Assembly (NCBI GenBank): GCA_030016755.1
Contig: JASEJC010000007.1
Coordinates: 1-32,725 of the forward strand
Origin: Candidatus Hodarchaeaceae archaeon
Lineage (GTDB): Archaea > Hadarchaeota > Hadarchaeia > Hadarchaeales > Hadarchaeaceae
Direction: 5' to 3'
Length of the DNA: 32,725 nucleotides
Part shown: positions 7,102 to 14,959 of the stretch, one piece after another
Numbering within the stretch: position 1 is the stretch's first letter
Layout of the letters: each line of letters opens with the position of its first letter
Program-made: the position numbers and the translations under genes
The notes under the pieces: generated by a model
Told to the model about the DNA's origin: nothing
Seen by the model: the letters and a program-made list of their open reading frames with translations, nothing else
Database searches by the model: none

Positions 7102-7335
7102 GCGGCGGGGATGAAAGCCCGCGGAGAAGGCCGAACCGGAGCCTACGGGCAACGGGGAGTCGCGTAAAAACCTGGGCGAAAAACCGGGGGAGGACGCGGA
7201 TAAACACCGAGGAGGAACGCTGTGAGGCAATAACCGCGGGAAAAAGGCCCCAATCCGAAAAAATAACGAGCGAGCGAAGTGGTCGAGATTCGTAAGCTCG
7301 TTAGGAGAGTAAGAAAAGGGCCGAAATCCTCGCCA
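7102..7335 (+). ncRNA. Candidate structured non-coding RNA, family not recognised
   Basis: This 234-base stretch has no convincing ORF but has RNA-like architecture. The ends pair over 9 bp (7104-7112 with 7326-7334). A 7-bp helix joins 7118-7124 and 7234-7240, with a competing GCCC/GGGC pairing 7117-7120/7318-7321. A hairpin forms from 7161-7165/7194-7198 and 7171-7175/7184-7188. An 8-bp stem pairs 7264-7271 with 7296-7303 and continues as 7275-7278/7289-7292. Loops are A-rich and stems G+C-rich, typical of thermophile RNAs. A TATA box lies 25-30 bases upstream and a T-run follows. I looked for RNase P, SRP, 5S and C/D-box signatures and found none. Size and closed ends resemble a housekeeping RNA, but the function is unknown. 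Confidence 0.6.
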
Positions 7336-7344
7336 TTTTTGTTT
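7336..7344 (+). terminator. T-run terminator of the candidate RNA
   Basis: TTTTTGTTT directly follows the closing helix, as expected for archaeal oligo-T termination. It overlaps the stop codon of the convergent reductase gene. Confidence 0.5.
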
Positions 7345-8536
7345 ATGGTTTCACTAGGTAGTGCGTGTATTTCAAAATTCGTCTCAGCCCCAGCTCCCGG
7401 AGGATTTCTGGCGCTTTTGCCACCAAGGACCGGATGAGCCTGCCGTGGTGATCGAAGTCGAAATTCTTTAACACGAGCTTTTTAACATCGTCCCTACCAA
7501 GCAACCCGAGGATGGTATCAAGATCCTCGTCCGACATTCGTTCAAATGCTCTGCGTGCACGGAGCCCCAACTCGAACTCTCGGCCGAACTTGTCCTTGAC
7601 AGCTCGCGCGTAGGGCCGAAGCGCTTTTTCGTTAGGCTCTGCCTCTAACGCTCGGGTGGCCACCTCGGCCGCTAACTTTGCACAGGATAGACCAATGTAG
7701 ACGCCCCCGCCGGTGAGGGGTTTGACTTGGCCAGCGGCATCACCCACCAGCAGGACACGGTCGGTGCACAGTCTCCTTGAGAGAGGCTTTGGGATGATGC
7801 CCACGCAGACATTCAGGACCTGCCCTCCAGCCAACTTCTTGGAGACCACGGGGTGTTTCTTGACGAGGGAACGAAGCATTTGGAGCGGGTTGCCCTCCGC
7901 ACAGCCGAGCCCGACCCTGCAAACATCCCCGGCCTGCACCAGCCAGCCGAAAAATCCAGGGGCAAATGAACGGCCAAAATAGACCTCGGCTGCGTCCGCC
8001 TGCGTTTCAGCAACAAACTCGGCCTGAGCGCATTTTAGGTGTCGATTAGATTTTAGCAGACCGGCAGACCGCGCGACGGTGGAGGTCGGCCCATCCGCGC
8101 CCACCACCAAGCGCGCGCTGAGCTCGCCTCCCTCGATACCCCTGAGCTTCAGTATGGGCTCGCGGCCAAGCTTCAGGTCAACACATCTAGTTTTGAGGAG
8201 AAAGATGGCACCAGCTCTAGCCGCTTCCTTCGCGAGCGAACGGTCGAATTCTGCGCGGTCTATCACAAAAGCCTCAACTTTTCCACGGGTGAGTTCAACT
8301 GGTTGGTTGGAGGGGGGATAGATAACCGCGCGGCGGAGTTTTCCCAGCACCCACCTGCCAGGCTTGATCCCTAGCTCCTCGAATCCCTTGGCACCAACAA
8401 TCCCGGCGCAGCAGGCTGGGTTGCCCACCTCGCCGTGCTCCTCCACGACCACCACATCGAAGCCCCTTTCCGCTATTAGCCCAGCAGCAAAGCACCCAGC
8501 GGGCCCTCCGCCAACGATTGCAACATCGGTCCGCAG
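7343..8536 (-). CDS. Geranylgeranyl reductase-family flavoprotein, apparent CTG start
   Basis: An FAD-dependent enzyme expected to saturate the geranylgeranyl chains of archaeal membrane lipids. The FAD-binding Rossmann motif VAIVGGGPAGCFAAG is at the very N-terminus (GGGPAG about residues 9-14). GADGPTSTVARSAG (about 146) and GDAAGQVKPLTGGG (about 262) are the other FAD-contact motifs of the family. Length is 397 residues, normal. The first ATG/GTG-type codon (8455) would delete the Rossmann motif. Between the upstream in-frame stop and that motif there is no ATG, GTG or TTG. The only candidate with an AGGAGGTG five bases upstream is CTG 8536. A base error could also explain this. The substrate could be another isoprenoid. 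Confidence 0.88.
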   Translation of the reverse strand: MRTDVAIVGGGPAGCFAAGLIAERGFDVVVVEEHGEVGNPACCAGIVGAKGFEELGIKPGRWVLGKLRRAVIYPPSNQPVELTRGKVEAFVIDRAEFDRSLAKEAARAGAIFLLKTRCVDLKLGREPILKLRGIEGGELSARLVVGADGPTSTVARSAGLLKSNRHLKCAQAEFVAETQADAAEVYFGRSFAPGFFGWLVQAGDVCRVGLGCAEGNPLQMLRSLVKKHPVVSKKLAGGQVLNVCVGIIPKPLSRRLCTDRVLLVGDAAGQVKPLTGGGVYIGLSCAKLAAEVATRALEAEPNEKALRPYARAVKDKFGREFELGLRARRAFERMSDEDLDTILGLLGRDDVKKLVLKNFDFDHHGRLIRSLVAKAPEILRELGLRRILKYTHYLVKP

Positions 8537-8591
8537 AGTAACACCTCCTAATCTTTAAAGCTCGCGCCAGATAACCTTATCGAGTGGTCAG

Positions 8592-9038
8592 ATGCTTGAT
8601 GTGTTGGGGTATGTGCTGCTGGGCCTGATTTTGATCATGGCACCTGGCTTCCTTTTCTCCCTCATTTTATACCCAAGGCTCGGAGATCTGGACTTCTGGA
8701 CCCGCATGGGGGTGAGCCTTGCCCTTGGAACGCTGGTGGCCTCGTACATAGGGTTTGCCATCGCGAAGGCTGGGGTGCTCCAACTGTGGCCGTTCGTGGG
8801 AGTTGACTTAGCACTGTGTGTGGTGTTCCTCCCCTTTGTGTACTTCCGCGGCGGGTTTGGGGTCATCATGAGGTACACGCGGGCTGTGTTGGGGATCTTC
8901 CAAAAGTTCAGGCTGCCGAAGCCGTCCAAGCTGCCCACACCGCCACCAGAGCAACCGAAGCCACCGGAGCAGCCACAGCCGGAGCAGCCGAAAGAGCAGC
9001 CAAAAGAGCAGCCTCCCGAAAGGGGTGGGCGCTGTTGA
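8592..9038 (+). CDS. Small membrane protein with Pro/Glu/Gln-rich tail, DUF1616-like
   Basis: 148 residues. Three or four hydrophobic segments (about 4-27, 38-59, 65-87) include MAPGFLFSLILYP and a following LGDLDFWTRMGVSLALG. This pattern resembles the N-terminal part of DUF1616 membrane proteins. From about residue 108 the chain becomes a low-complexity, probably cytoplasmic tail built from PEQPKP/PEQPQ/KEQP units, ending RGGRC. Start ATG 8592 follows GTGGTC. The stop overlaps the region where pth2 begins. Function unknown. Co-direction with pth2, thiL and pheST suggests co-transcription only. Confidence 0.7.
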   Translation: MLDVLGYVLLGLILIMAPGFLFSLILYPRLGDLDFWTRMGVSLALGTLVASYIGFAIAKAGVLQLWPFVGVDLALCVVFLPFVYFRGGFGVIMRYTRAVLGIFQKFRLPKPSKLPTPPPEQPKPPEQPQPEQPKEQPKEQPPERGGRC

Positions 9039-9088
9039 GGGTACAAAGGACAACCGGAAACCCCTCTTTTCAAAGGAGGGAGGAAGTC

Positions 9089-9445
9089 ACGTTCAAGTTC
9101 AAACAGGTCATCGTGGTAAGGTCGGATTTAAACATGAGCCCAGGAAAGCTTGCGGTTCAAGTTGCCCATGGCTCGGTCGGATCGGCTGAGAAAGCTAGGC
9201 GCGAACACCGCGATTGGTTCACAGCGTGGTTGGCTGAAGGACAGAAGAAAGTTGTGGTGAAGGTGGTGGATGAAAGCGAGTTACGCGAGCTCCAAGAACA
9301 GACGGCCAAGACAGGATTGCCGCACGAGCTGATTCAAGACGCTGGCCTGACCGAACTCCCGCCAGGCACCGTTACTGTGCTCGCGATAGGCCCGGCGCCG
9401 AATGAGCTCGTGGATAAACTCACCCGTGGCCTCCCCCTAGTCTAG
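9089..9445 (+). CDS. pth2: Peptidyl-tRNA hydrolase, archaeal type (Pth2), apparent ACG start
   Basis: It releases tRNA from peptidyl-tRNA that has dropped off the ribosome. The fold signature is clear: FKFKQVIVVRSDLNMSPGK, LAVQVAHGSV, KVVVKVVDESEL, GLPHELIQDAGLTELPPGT and LAIGPAP. Family members begin M-F-K-x-K-Q. Here the codon in the Met position is ACG (9089-9091), with GGAGG ending five bases upstream. The resulting 118 residues match the usual size. In-frame alternatives are a TTG near 9035, which adds 18 residues with no ribosome site. So either ACG initiates, the far TTG is used, or there is a base error. It is followed immediately by thiL. Confidence 0.93.
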   Translation, partial: TFKFKQVIVVRSDLNMSPGKLAVQVAHGSVGSAEKARREHRDWFTAWLAEGQKKVVVKVVDESELRELQEQTAKTGLPHELIQDAGLTELPPGTVTVLAIGPAPNELVDKLTRGLPLV

Positions 9446-9454
9446 GTGGATGAG

Positions 9455-10435
9455 ATGAAGTTGAGCCGCGCAGGGGAGCGAAGTCTGGTAGAGATCGCGC
9501 GAAGGATATGCAGACGGGGCCCTCGAGTCAGAGTTGGGATAGGAGACGACGCTGCTGCAATCGACATCGATGATCGCTATCTAATTGCTACCACCGACAT
9601 GCTCGCCGCTGGAACCCATTTTCCACCGGGCACAACACCTGAGCAGATGGGGTGCAAAGCTGTCGTCGCAAACCTGAGCGACTTGGCAGCTATGGGGGCG
9701 GAACCCTTGGGGTTGATTTTCTCTGTTGCCCTCCCGAGAAGGTTCGAGGTGTCGTTCGTTGAGCGACTCGTGAAAAGCATGGATGCAACGGCGCGCAAGC
9801 ACGGCACATACGTTGTCGGGGGGGACTTGGACGAAAGCGAGGAGGTCACGATATCTGGAGCGGCCTTTGGTCTGGCTGGTAGGCGTGAACTGCTGAGGCG
9901 CTCGGGCGCTAGAGATGGTGACTTGGTGGCTGTGACTGGCAAGTTGGGCGCAGCTTCGGCAGGTCTCAAAATTCTCTTGAAAAAGTTGCCCGCCACAGGA
10001 TACCGGAAGCTTGTCCAAGCCCAGCTCGAGCCCACTGCACGAGTGAGAGAGGGTAGAGTCCTTGCGCGAAGCGGGTCGGTAACGGCGGCTATAGATGTGA
10101 CCGATGGACTGGCATCGAACCTCTGGCAGCTAGCGCGAGAGAGCAAGGTCGGGGTTGTCATCGAGCGCGAGCGAGTGCCCGAACATCCACTCGTGGGCCG
10201 TTTCGCGGTTCACCACAAGTTCAACTTGGACGATTTCGTGTTATTCGGCGGTGAGGATTTTGAACTTCTCTTCACCGTTCGGTCGGGGGGTTGGCTGAAT
10301 GTCAGGCGCTCTCTCAAACGATTGGGGACCGCGGCTACTGTTATCGGGCGCGTCGAACGCGGACATGGTGTGTACATCAGAAGTGCTGGCAGGTTGCGCC
10401 CCTTGCCAGACCGCGGCTATGAGCATTTCAGGTGA
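9455..10435 (+). CDS. thiL: Thiamine-monophosphate kinase
   Basis: Phosphorylates thiamine monophosphate to thiamine pyrophosphate with ATP. It belongs to the PurM/ThiL ATP-binding family: VGIGDDAAAI (acidic Mg/ATP loop, about residues 29-38), TTDMLAAGTHF, KAVVANLSDLAAMGAEP, VVGGDLDES, IDVTDGLASN and FGGEDFELLF appear in the expected order. Length is 326 residues, normal. ATG 9455 is chosen because AGGTG lies six bases upstream, overlapping the pth2 stop. GTG 9446 would add MDE. No other thiamine gene is nearby, so its place here is probably only operon convenience. Confidence 0.95.
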   Translation: MKLSRAGERSLVEIARRICRRGPRVRVGIGDDAAAIDIDDRYLIATTDMLAAGTHFPPGTTPEQMGCKAVVANLSDLAAMGAEPLGLIFSVALPRRFEVSFVERLVKSMDATARKHGTYVVGGDLDESEEVTISGAAFGLAGRRELLRRSGARDGDLVAVTGKLGAASAGLKILLKKLPATGYRKLVQAQLEPTARVREGRVLARSGSVTAAIDVTDGLASNLWQLARESKVGVVIERERVPEHPLVGRFAVHHKFNLDDFVLFGGEDFELLFTVRSGGWLNVRRSLKRLGTAATVIGRVERGHGVYIRSAGRLRPLPDRGYEHFR

Positions 10436-10482
10436 GCGCAACACTCATAACTCGGCTTGACCTTGTGTTTTAGGGGTTGAAA

Positions 10483-12018
10483 TTGGACATCAGCACCGTC
10501 GTCGAAGGATTGAGCGCCCAAGAGAAGAAGGTCCTGCTTGCCCTCCAACAGCTCGAGGGAAAGGCCAGCGTCGCTGATGTCGGCAGGCGGGCGGGCCTCG
10601 ACCAAGCTACGGTGATGCGGGCTGTCCTCACCCTATCCGAGCATGGTTTGATAGAGGTGTTTGAGAAAAAAATCTCGAAGGCTATTCTCACCCCTGAAGG
10701 CTGGGGGTACGCGCGCGATGGGTTACCAGAACGTCGGATGCTCGTAGCGCTGGCCAGCTGTGGGTCTGAAGTCGCCGATGAAATTGCCGCCCGCGCGGCC
10801 CTAAAGGAAGATCAGAAGCAGATAGCGCTCACGTGGCTAAAGCGCAAGGGTTGGGCAGAATTCCTCAGGCGTGAGGAAAAAACTCTTCTGAGTATAACCG
10901 AAGGTGGTGGCGCAGCTCTTTCCCAAAAGACGCCCGACGAAACGCTGCTCGAACTGCTCTCCGCCCAAGAGCGCAACGTCGACGAGTTACCGGCCGACAT
11001 GAAGGAACCGCTCCGCACCTTGGTGGGCCGGAAGCTGGTGAGGCTGGAAGAGGAAACGCAGCGCGAGCTGAAGCTGACCACCATCGGGATACAGGCCTTG
11101 GAGCTTGGAATCGAACCGACCGAGGAGGTGAGCGAGCTTACCCATGGACTGCTTATGAGCGGGCGATGGCAAGAGGTCAAGCTCAGGCGTTATGATGTCG
11201 TCGCCCCCGGCGCGCCTATATATCCCGGGAAGATTCACCCACAGCAGCAGGTTATCGACGAGCTTCGGGAGATATTGCTGGAGATGGGTTTTGTCGAGAT
11301 AAGGGGCAAAATCGTGGAGTCCGAGTTCTGGAACTTCGACGCTTTGTTCCAAGCCCAAGATCACCCCGCCCGCGAGATCCATGACAGCCTATCGTTATCC
11401 AAACCCGAACGGACCAAGCTGCCACAGCTCGTGTTAGTCAAGCGCGTGGCCGCTGCGCATGAGCATGGCGTCGCTGGGTCGAAGGGTTGGGGCTACAAGT
11501 TTAACACCGACATAAGCCGAAGGCCCGTGTTGTGCTCTCAGACGACAGCTGCCACCGTCCGCTACCTGGCCTCGCACCCAGAGCCGCCCGTCAAGGTCTT
11601 CTGCATCGACCGCGTCTATCGTCACGAAAAAATAGATTACAAGCACCTCGCGGAGTTTTACCAGGCCGAGGGGATAGTGATGGACCCGGGACTTACGTTG
11701 CGCGACATGCTTGGGTACTTGAAACAGATAGTGGTCAAGCTGGGGTTGCCAAAAATAAGGTTCAGACCAGGGTATTTTCCATATACTGAGCCCTCGGTCG
11801 AAGCTGATGTTTACTTCCCTGAAAAGCGCGAGTGGCTCGAGGTGCTCGGGGCGGGGATGTTCAGACCGGAGCTGTTGAGACCGCTAGGAGTACGCCACCC
11901 GGTACTCGCGTGGGGGATCGGGTTCTCGCGCCTCGCAATGATTAAGCTTGGGATTGATGACATCAGAGATCTCTACCGAAACGACATTGAGTGGCTCCAG
12001 AAGAGGAGGATGATATAG
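10483..12018 (+). CDS. pheS: Phenylalanyl-tRNA synthetase alpha subunit
   Basis: Catalytic class II subunit of the (alpha-beta)2 enzyme that charges tRNA-Phe. The first 200 residues are the winged-helix repeats of archaeal/eukaryotic PheS (DVGRRAGLDQATVMRAVLTL, then two more HTH-like units). The catalytic domain has HPAREIHDSL (motif 1/2 region), RVYRHEKIDYKHLAEFYQAEG (motif 2) and GIGFSRLAMIKLGIDDIRDLY (motif 3). The start is TTG 10483, five to six bases after AGGGG. TTG 10477 would leave no spacing. About 511 residues. The pheT ATG follows its stop by one base, so the two are translated together. Confidence 0.96.
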   Translation: MDISTVVEGLSAQEKKVLLALQQLEGKASVADVGRRAGLDQATVMRAVLTLSEHGLIEVFEKKISKAILTPEGWGYARDGLPERRMLVALASCGSEVADEIAARAALKEDQKQIALTWLKRKGWAEFLRREEKTLLSITEGGGAALSQKTPDETLLELLSAQERNVDELPADMKEPLRTLVGRKLVRLEEETQRELKLTTIGIQALELGIEPTEEVSELTHGLLMSGRWQEVKLRRYDVVAPGAPIYPGKIHPQQQVIDELREILLEMGFVEIRGKIVESEFWNFDALFQAQDHPAREIHDSLSLSKPERTKLPQLVLVKRVAAAHEHGVAGSKGWGYKFNTDISRRPVLCSQTTAATVRYLASHPEPPVKVFCIDRVYRHEKIDYKHLAEFYQAEGIVMDPGLTLRDMLGYLKQIVVKLGLPKIRFRPGYFPYTEPSVEADVYFPEKREWLEVLGAGMFRPELLRPLGVRHPVLAWGIGFSRLAMIKLGIDDIRDLYRNDIEWLQKRRMI

Positions 12019-12019
12019 C

Positions 12020-13657
12020 ATGCCGTCAATCACGGTAAGCTACCGCGACTTCTGCAAGCTTCTTGGCAAGCGGGTGAAGCAGAGCAAGTTATGCGAGCGC
12101 CTCAGCATGCTGGGGGTGGAAGCTGAAGCAGCGGGAGACGAAATCAAGTTAGAGATAGCGCATAACCGCACGGATTTGCTCAGCCCCGAGGGAGTTGCCC
12201 GTGCATTGAAAGGTTTTCTAGGGATAGAGGTAGGGCTGCCCCGCTACGAGATCCGCCCATCAAAGGTCACGGTCGAAGTGGATCTGAGTGTCAAATCAAT
12301 TCGTCCTTACATTGCAGCGGGTGTGGTTACCGGTGTCAAATTGACCGATGATGTGGTTGCCTCGCTCATGCAGGTCCAGGAGAAGCTTCACGCGTCCCTC
12401 TGCAGAAAACGTCGAAAGGGCTCGATAGGTGTCTACGACCTCGACACCGTCACACCACCAATCCGCTATACCACCACCTTGCCGGATGGCCTCCGCTTCG
12501 TGCCCCTCGATTTCGGCCGCGAGCTGACCCCTGCCCAAATCCTCCGCGAGCATCCAAAAGGGATGGAGTACGGCTCGATTATACGGGACCTCCCTAGATA
12601 CCCGCTATTGATAGACTCGCGGGGTGTTGTGCTTTCAATGCCACCCATCATCAACAGCGAAGACACGCGCGTCACGAGCAAAACGAAGGGCTTTTTCATT
12701 GATGTTACTGGCCTTGATGAACGCGTCGTGAACAAGAGCCTAACTATTTTGATGACAGGACTAGCCGAACGGGGTTTTAGGCTCGAGTCGGTGGCAGTCA
12801 AATATCCGAACAAACGGATCCGAACACCTAACCTGGGCCCCCAAAAGTGGTGCCTGAGCGCGCGTAATGCGAACGGATTTATTGGTCTCGATTTGAAGCC
12901 GGTAGCTATCGCTAAAATCGCAAAGCGCATGCGATACGGGGTTGCGAATATCGGGGGCGACGTTCTGACGCTGCTCGCTCCACCCTATAGGGCAGACATC
13001 ATGCATGAAGTGGACCTTATCGAAGACATCGCGATTGGTTACGGTTACGATCGTTTGGAGCCCACACTCCCCAAGGTTTTGACCACCGGAGAGCGGTCCC
13101 CCATCGAGAGGATCAGCGATAAAGCTAGACGAGTGCTGACGGGACTAGGCTTCATGGAGGTGATGACATACACCCTCACAAACCCACATGTGAGCTTCGA
13201 ACTCATGCGGGCGAAGGGCGACGCGGTAGAGATTGCGAACCCGGTGTCGGAGGACTACACGACCGTCAGAAATTCGCTGCTTCCATCGCTCCTCTCGGTC
13301 CTGCGGGAGAACCGACGCAACCCGTTGCCCCATCAGATTTTCGAGGTCGGGGATGTCGTGGTGTTGGATGAAAAAACGGAAACTGGGGCGAGGAACGTGC
13401 GGCGTGCAGCGGCGGCAGTGATAGGCGAGGGCATCGGGTTCACTTACATCAAGGCCGCCGCGGAGGCCCTGCTCCGCGAGCTTGGGATCAGTTGGGAGGT
13501 CCGCGCGACGTGGCACCCAAGCTTCTTGGATGGCCGCGTTGCCGAGCTGGTGGTAAGGGGTAAGCGCTTGGGTCTTGTGGGTGAGCTATATCCAGAGGTC
13601 ATCCTTGGGTTCGAGCTCGAACATCCAGTAGCTGCATTTGAAATCGACCTAGAATAA
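12020..13657 (+). CDS. pheT: Phenylalanyl-tRNA synthetase beta subunit, archaeal type
   Basis: Non-catalytic partner of PheS with tRNA-binding and editing functions. At 545 residues it is the shorter archaeal/eukaryotic form without the bacterial EMAP-like extension. Visible signatures are EIAHNRTDLLSPEGVARALKG (B1 region), the B3/B4 editing region with GSIGVYDLDT and DVTGLDERVVNKSL, YRADIMHEVDLIEDIAIGYGYD (B5 end) and the class II-like fold IANPVSEDYTTVRNSLLPSLL. ATG 12020 has GAGGAGGATGAT upstream, inside the pheS end. It converges on spt4 with only 15 bases between stops. Confidence 0.96.
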   Translation: MPSITVSYRDFCKLLGKRVKQSKLCERLSMLGVEAEAAGDEIKLEIAHNRTDLLSPEGVARALKGFLGIEVGLPRYEIRPSKVTVEVDLSVKSIRPYIAAGVVTGVKLTDDVVASLMQVQEKLHASLCRKRRKGSIGVYDLDTVTPPIRYTTTLPDGLRFVPLDFGRELTPAQILREHPKGMEYGSIIRDLPRYPLLIDSRGVVLSMPPIINSEDTRVTSKTKGFFIDVTGLDERVVNKSLTILMTGLAERGFRLESVAVKYPNKRIRTPNLGPQKWCLSARNANGFIGLDLKPVAIAKIAKRMRYGVANIGGDVLTLLAPPYRADIMHEVDLIEDIAIGYGYDRLEPTLPKVLTTGERSPIERISDKARRVLTGLGFMEVMTYTLTNPHVSFELMRAKGDAVEIANPVSEDYTTVRNSLLPSLLSVLRENRRNPLPHQIFEVGDVVVLDEKTETGARNVRRAAAAVIGEGIGFTYIKAAAEALLRELGISWEVRATWHPSFLDGRVAELVVRGKRLGLVGELYPEVILGFELEHPVAAFEIDLE

Positions 13658-13672
13658 AAATTAGATTACACG

Positions 13673-13858
13673 TCATCTGACTTTCAGCGCATATTTCCCG
13701 GGGTTGGTGATGTTGAGTCGCTTCGCGATTTCTGAGTTCTCGGGGTCCAGCACTACCACATAACCAGCCCAGTCGTCAGATAGGGATGTTCCCCCGCAAT
13801 TTGGGCAGGTGCCCTCATCGACAATGAAGTTACAATTACGGCACGCTTTTTCGGTCAA
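13673..13858 (-). CDS. spt4: Transcription elongation factor Spt4 (RpoE'')
   Basis: 61-residue zinc protein that pairs with Spt5 and contacts the RNA polymerase clamp to raise processivity. Four cysteines form the zinc ribbon (CRNC near residues 6-9, CPNCGG near 18-22). The conserved core SDDWAGYVVVLDPENSEIAKRL follows. Its ATG overlaps the rpoE stop (ATGA-type overlap), the usual archaeal arrangement of rpoE-spt4. It is the last gene of the long minus-strand cluster. Confidence 0.96.
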   Translation of the reverse strand: MTEKACRNCNFIVDEGTCPNCGGTSLSDDWAGYVVVLDPENSEIAKRLNITNPGKYALKVR

Positions 13859-14409
13859 GTCTTAGCCCCCTTGCGGGCCTCCTCGATCCACTCGAGCTTG
13901 CCGAGGCCAGGTTGCCGCATGGTCAGGCCTATCTTCCCCCCCTTCATGCCACGCTTCAGGCTGACGTTCACGATACGTGCCCTGACCTTGTCCCCTTCCT
14001 TGAGCGCGCGCTTGGACTCCTTCCCGTATAGGGTGCCCTTTTTCTTATCGTAGCCCACGAAATCGTCCATCACTTGCGACACGTGCACGAGCCCATCGAT
14101 GGGGCCCAGTCGAATGAACCCCCCAAACTCAACTATCTCAACAACCTCACCGAGCACGACCTCGTTGACTTCGGGTTTGTAAACGAGTGCCTCGAAAATC
14201 ACGTCGTGGTAGGAGGCCCCGTCCCCCATGATTATCCTACCAACCCCGACCTCTTTGAGCTCGGTTATGGCAAGGATGGTGCCGATATCCTTGTCCGTCA
14301 GCCCTACGTAATTCTTGCGAAGGACGTCGATGATGACCTCATTCAGCGGCTCGGAGAACCTGCTAGGGAGCACCCGAACCGTATCCTCCACGGTCATAAT
14401 TTTGTACAT
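13855..14409 (-). CDS. rpoE: DNA-directed RNA polymerase subunit E' (Rpb7 homologue)
   Basis: Stalk subunit of archaeal RNA polymerase; with RpoF it binds nascent RNA and helps open the promoter. 184 residues: N-terminal tip domain (MYKIMTVEDTVRVLP..., LGMGDGASYHDV-like region reading IIMGDGASYHDVIFEALVYKP) followed by an S1/OB domain (GEVVEIVEFGGFIRLGPIDG, VRARIVNVSL). The start has GGTGAATAA directly before ATG. It lies four bases after the soluble pyrophosphatase gene. Confidence 0.96.
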   Translation of the reverse strand: MYKIMTVEDTVRVLPSRFSEPLNEVIIDVLRKNYVGLTDKDIGTILAITELKEVGVGRIIMGDGASYHDVIFEALVYKPEVNEVVLGEVVEIVEFGGFIRLGPIDGLVHVSQVMDDFVGYDKKKGTLYGKESKRALKEGDKVRARIVNVSLKRGMKGGKIGLTMRQPGLGKLEWIEEARKGAKT

Positions 14410-14413
14410 TTAT

Positions 14414-14944
14414 TCACCTGAATTTTTTCTTGTACTGTTTTAAAGCGCGGGCCACGACTTGGCGCGCGGCATCGGCGCTACGCCACTCCAGCACCTTTGT
14501 CTCCTTTCCCTCCAGCTCCTTATAAACACTGAAGAAGTGGGTGAGCTCTTTTAGCAGATGGGCTGGAATCCCTCTGAGCGCCCTCACCCGGGCAAAACGT
14601 GGGTTTCCTAACGGCACGGCTAAGATCTTGTCGTCCGGCCTCCCCTCGTCGAGCATTCGGAGCAACCCTATGGGTCGAACCTTGAGCACGCTCCCCTGAA
14701 AAGAGGGCTCATCGCCGAATACCATCACGTCCACGGGATCACCGTCCTCCTCGTATGTCATGGGGATGAACCCGTAGTCGACCGGGTAGTGGAGGGGAGA
14801 GTGGAGCACGCGGTCAAGCCTGAATACGCCCGTTTCCTTGTCGTACTCATACTTGTTGCGGCTGAGTTTCGGGACCTCTACCACAGCATCAACGATTCTA
14901 GGGGCTCTTTTGTCCTGTTTGATTTCCTTCCAGAGGTTTACCAC
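14414..14944 (-). CDS. ppa: Soluble inorganic pyrophosphatase (family I)
   Basis: Hydrolyses PPi to two phosphates and pulls biosynthetic reactions forward. Family I signatures: [17 protein letters not shown] (Lys/Arg/Glu substrate ligands), YPVDYGFIP, and [11 protein letters not shown] with the DxDPxD metal site. 176 residues, typical. The start is GTG 14944 with GGTGGT upstream. It is preceded by the membrane pyrophosphatase (16 bases) and followed by rpoE. Having both PPase types next to each other is unusual: one wastes the energy of PPi as heat and the other conserves it. Confidence 0.96.
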   Translation of the reverse strand: MVNLWKEIKQDKRAPRIVDAVVEVPKLSRNKYEYDKETGVFRLDRVLHSPLHYPVDYGFIPMTYEEDGDPVDVMVFGDEPSFQGSVLKVRPIGLLRMLDEGRPDDKILAVPLGNPRFARVRALRGIPAHLLKELTHFFSVYKELEGKETKVLEWRSADAARQVVARALKQYKKKFR

Positions 14945-14959
14945 CCGCGACCACCATCC

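Noticed and set aside
7098-7295. 65-residue + strand ORF over the same region
   Set aside because: It has very Arg/Lys/Glu-rich composition without a ribosome site. The region is explained better by RNA helices, and the ATG lies at or before the predicted transcript start.
7102-7335. Assigning the structured RNA as RNase P RNA or SRP RNA
   Set aside because: Size fits RNase P, and GATGAAAGCCCG superficially resembles GAGGAAAGUCC, but the universal P4 pairing and the ACAGAA-type 3' motif are absent. No SRP helix 8 motif is present either.
8455-8455. Start of geranylgeranyl reductase at 8455
   Set aside because: It would remove the FAD-binding Rossmann motif that is clearly encoded upstream in the same frame.
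8816-9088. Long N-terminal extension of Pth2 back to 8816
   Set aside because: It overlaps the membrane-protein gene in another frame, has low-complexity Ala/Thr content from its Pro-rich tail and no family support.
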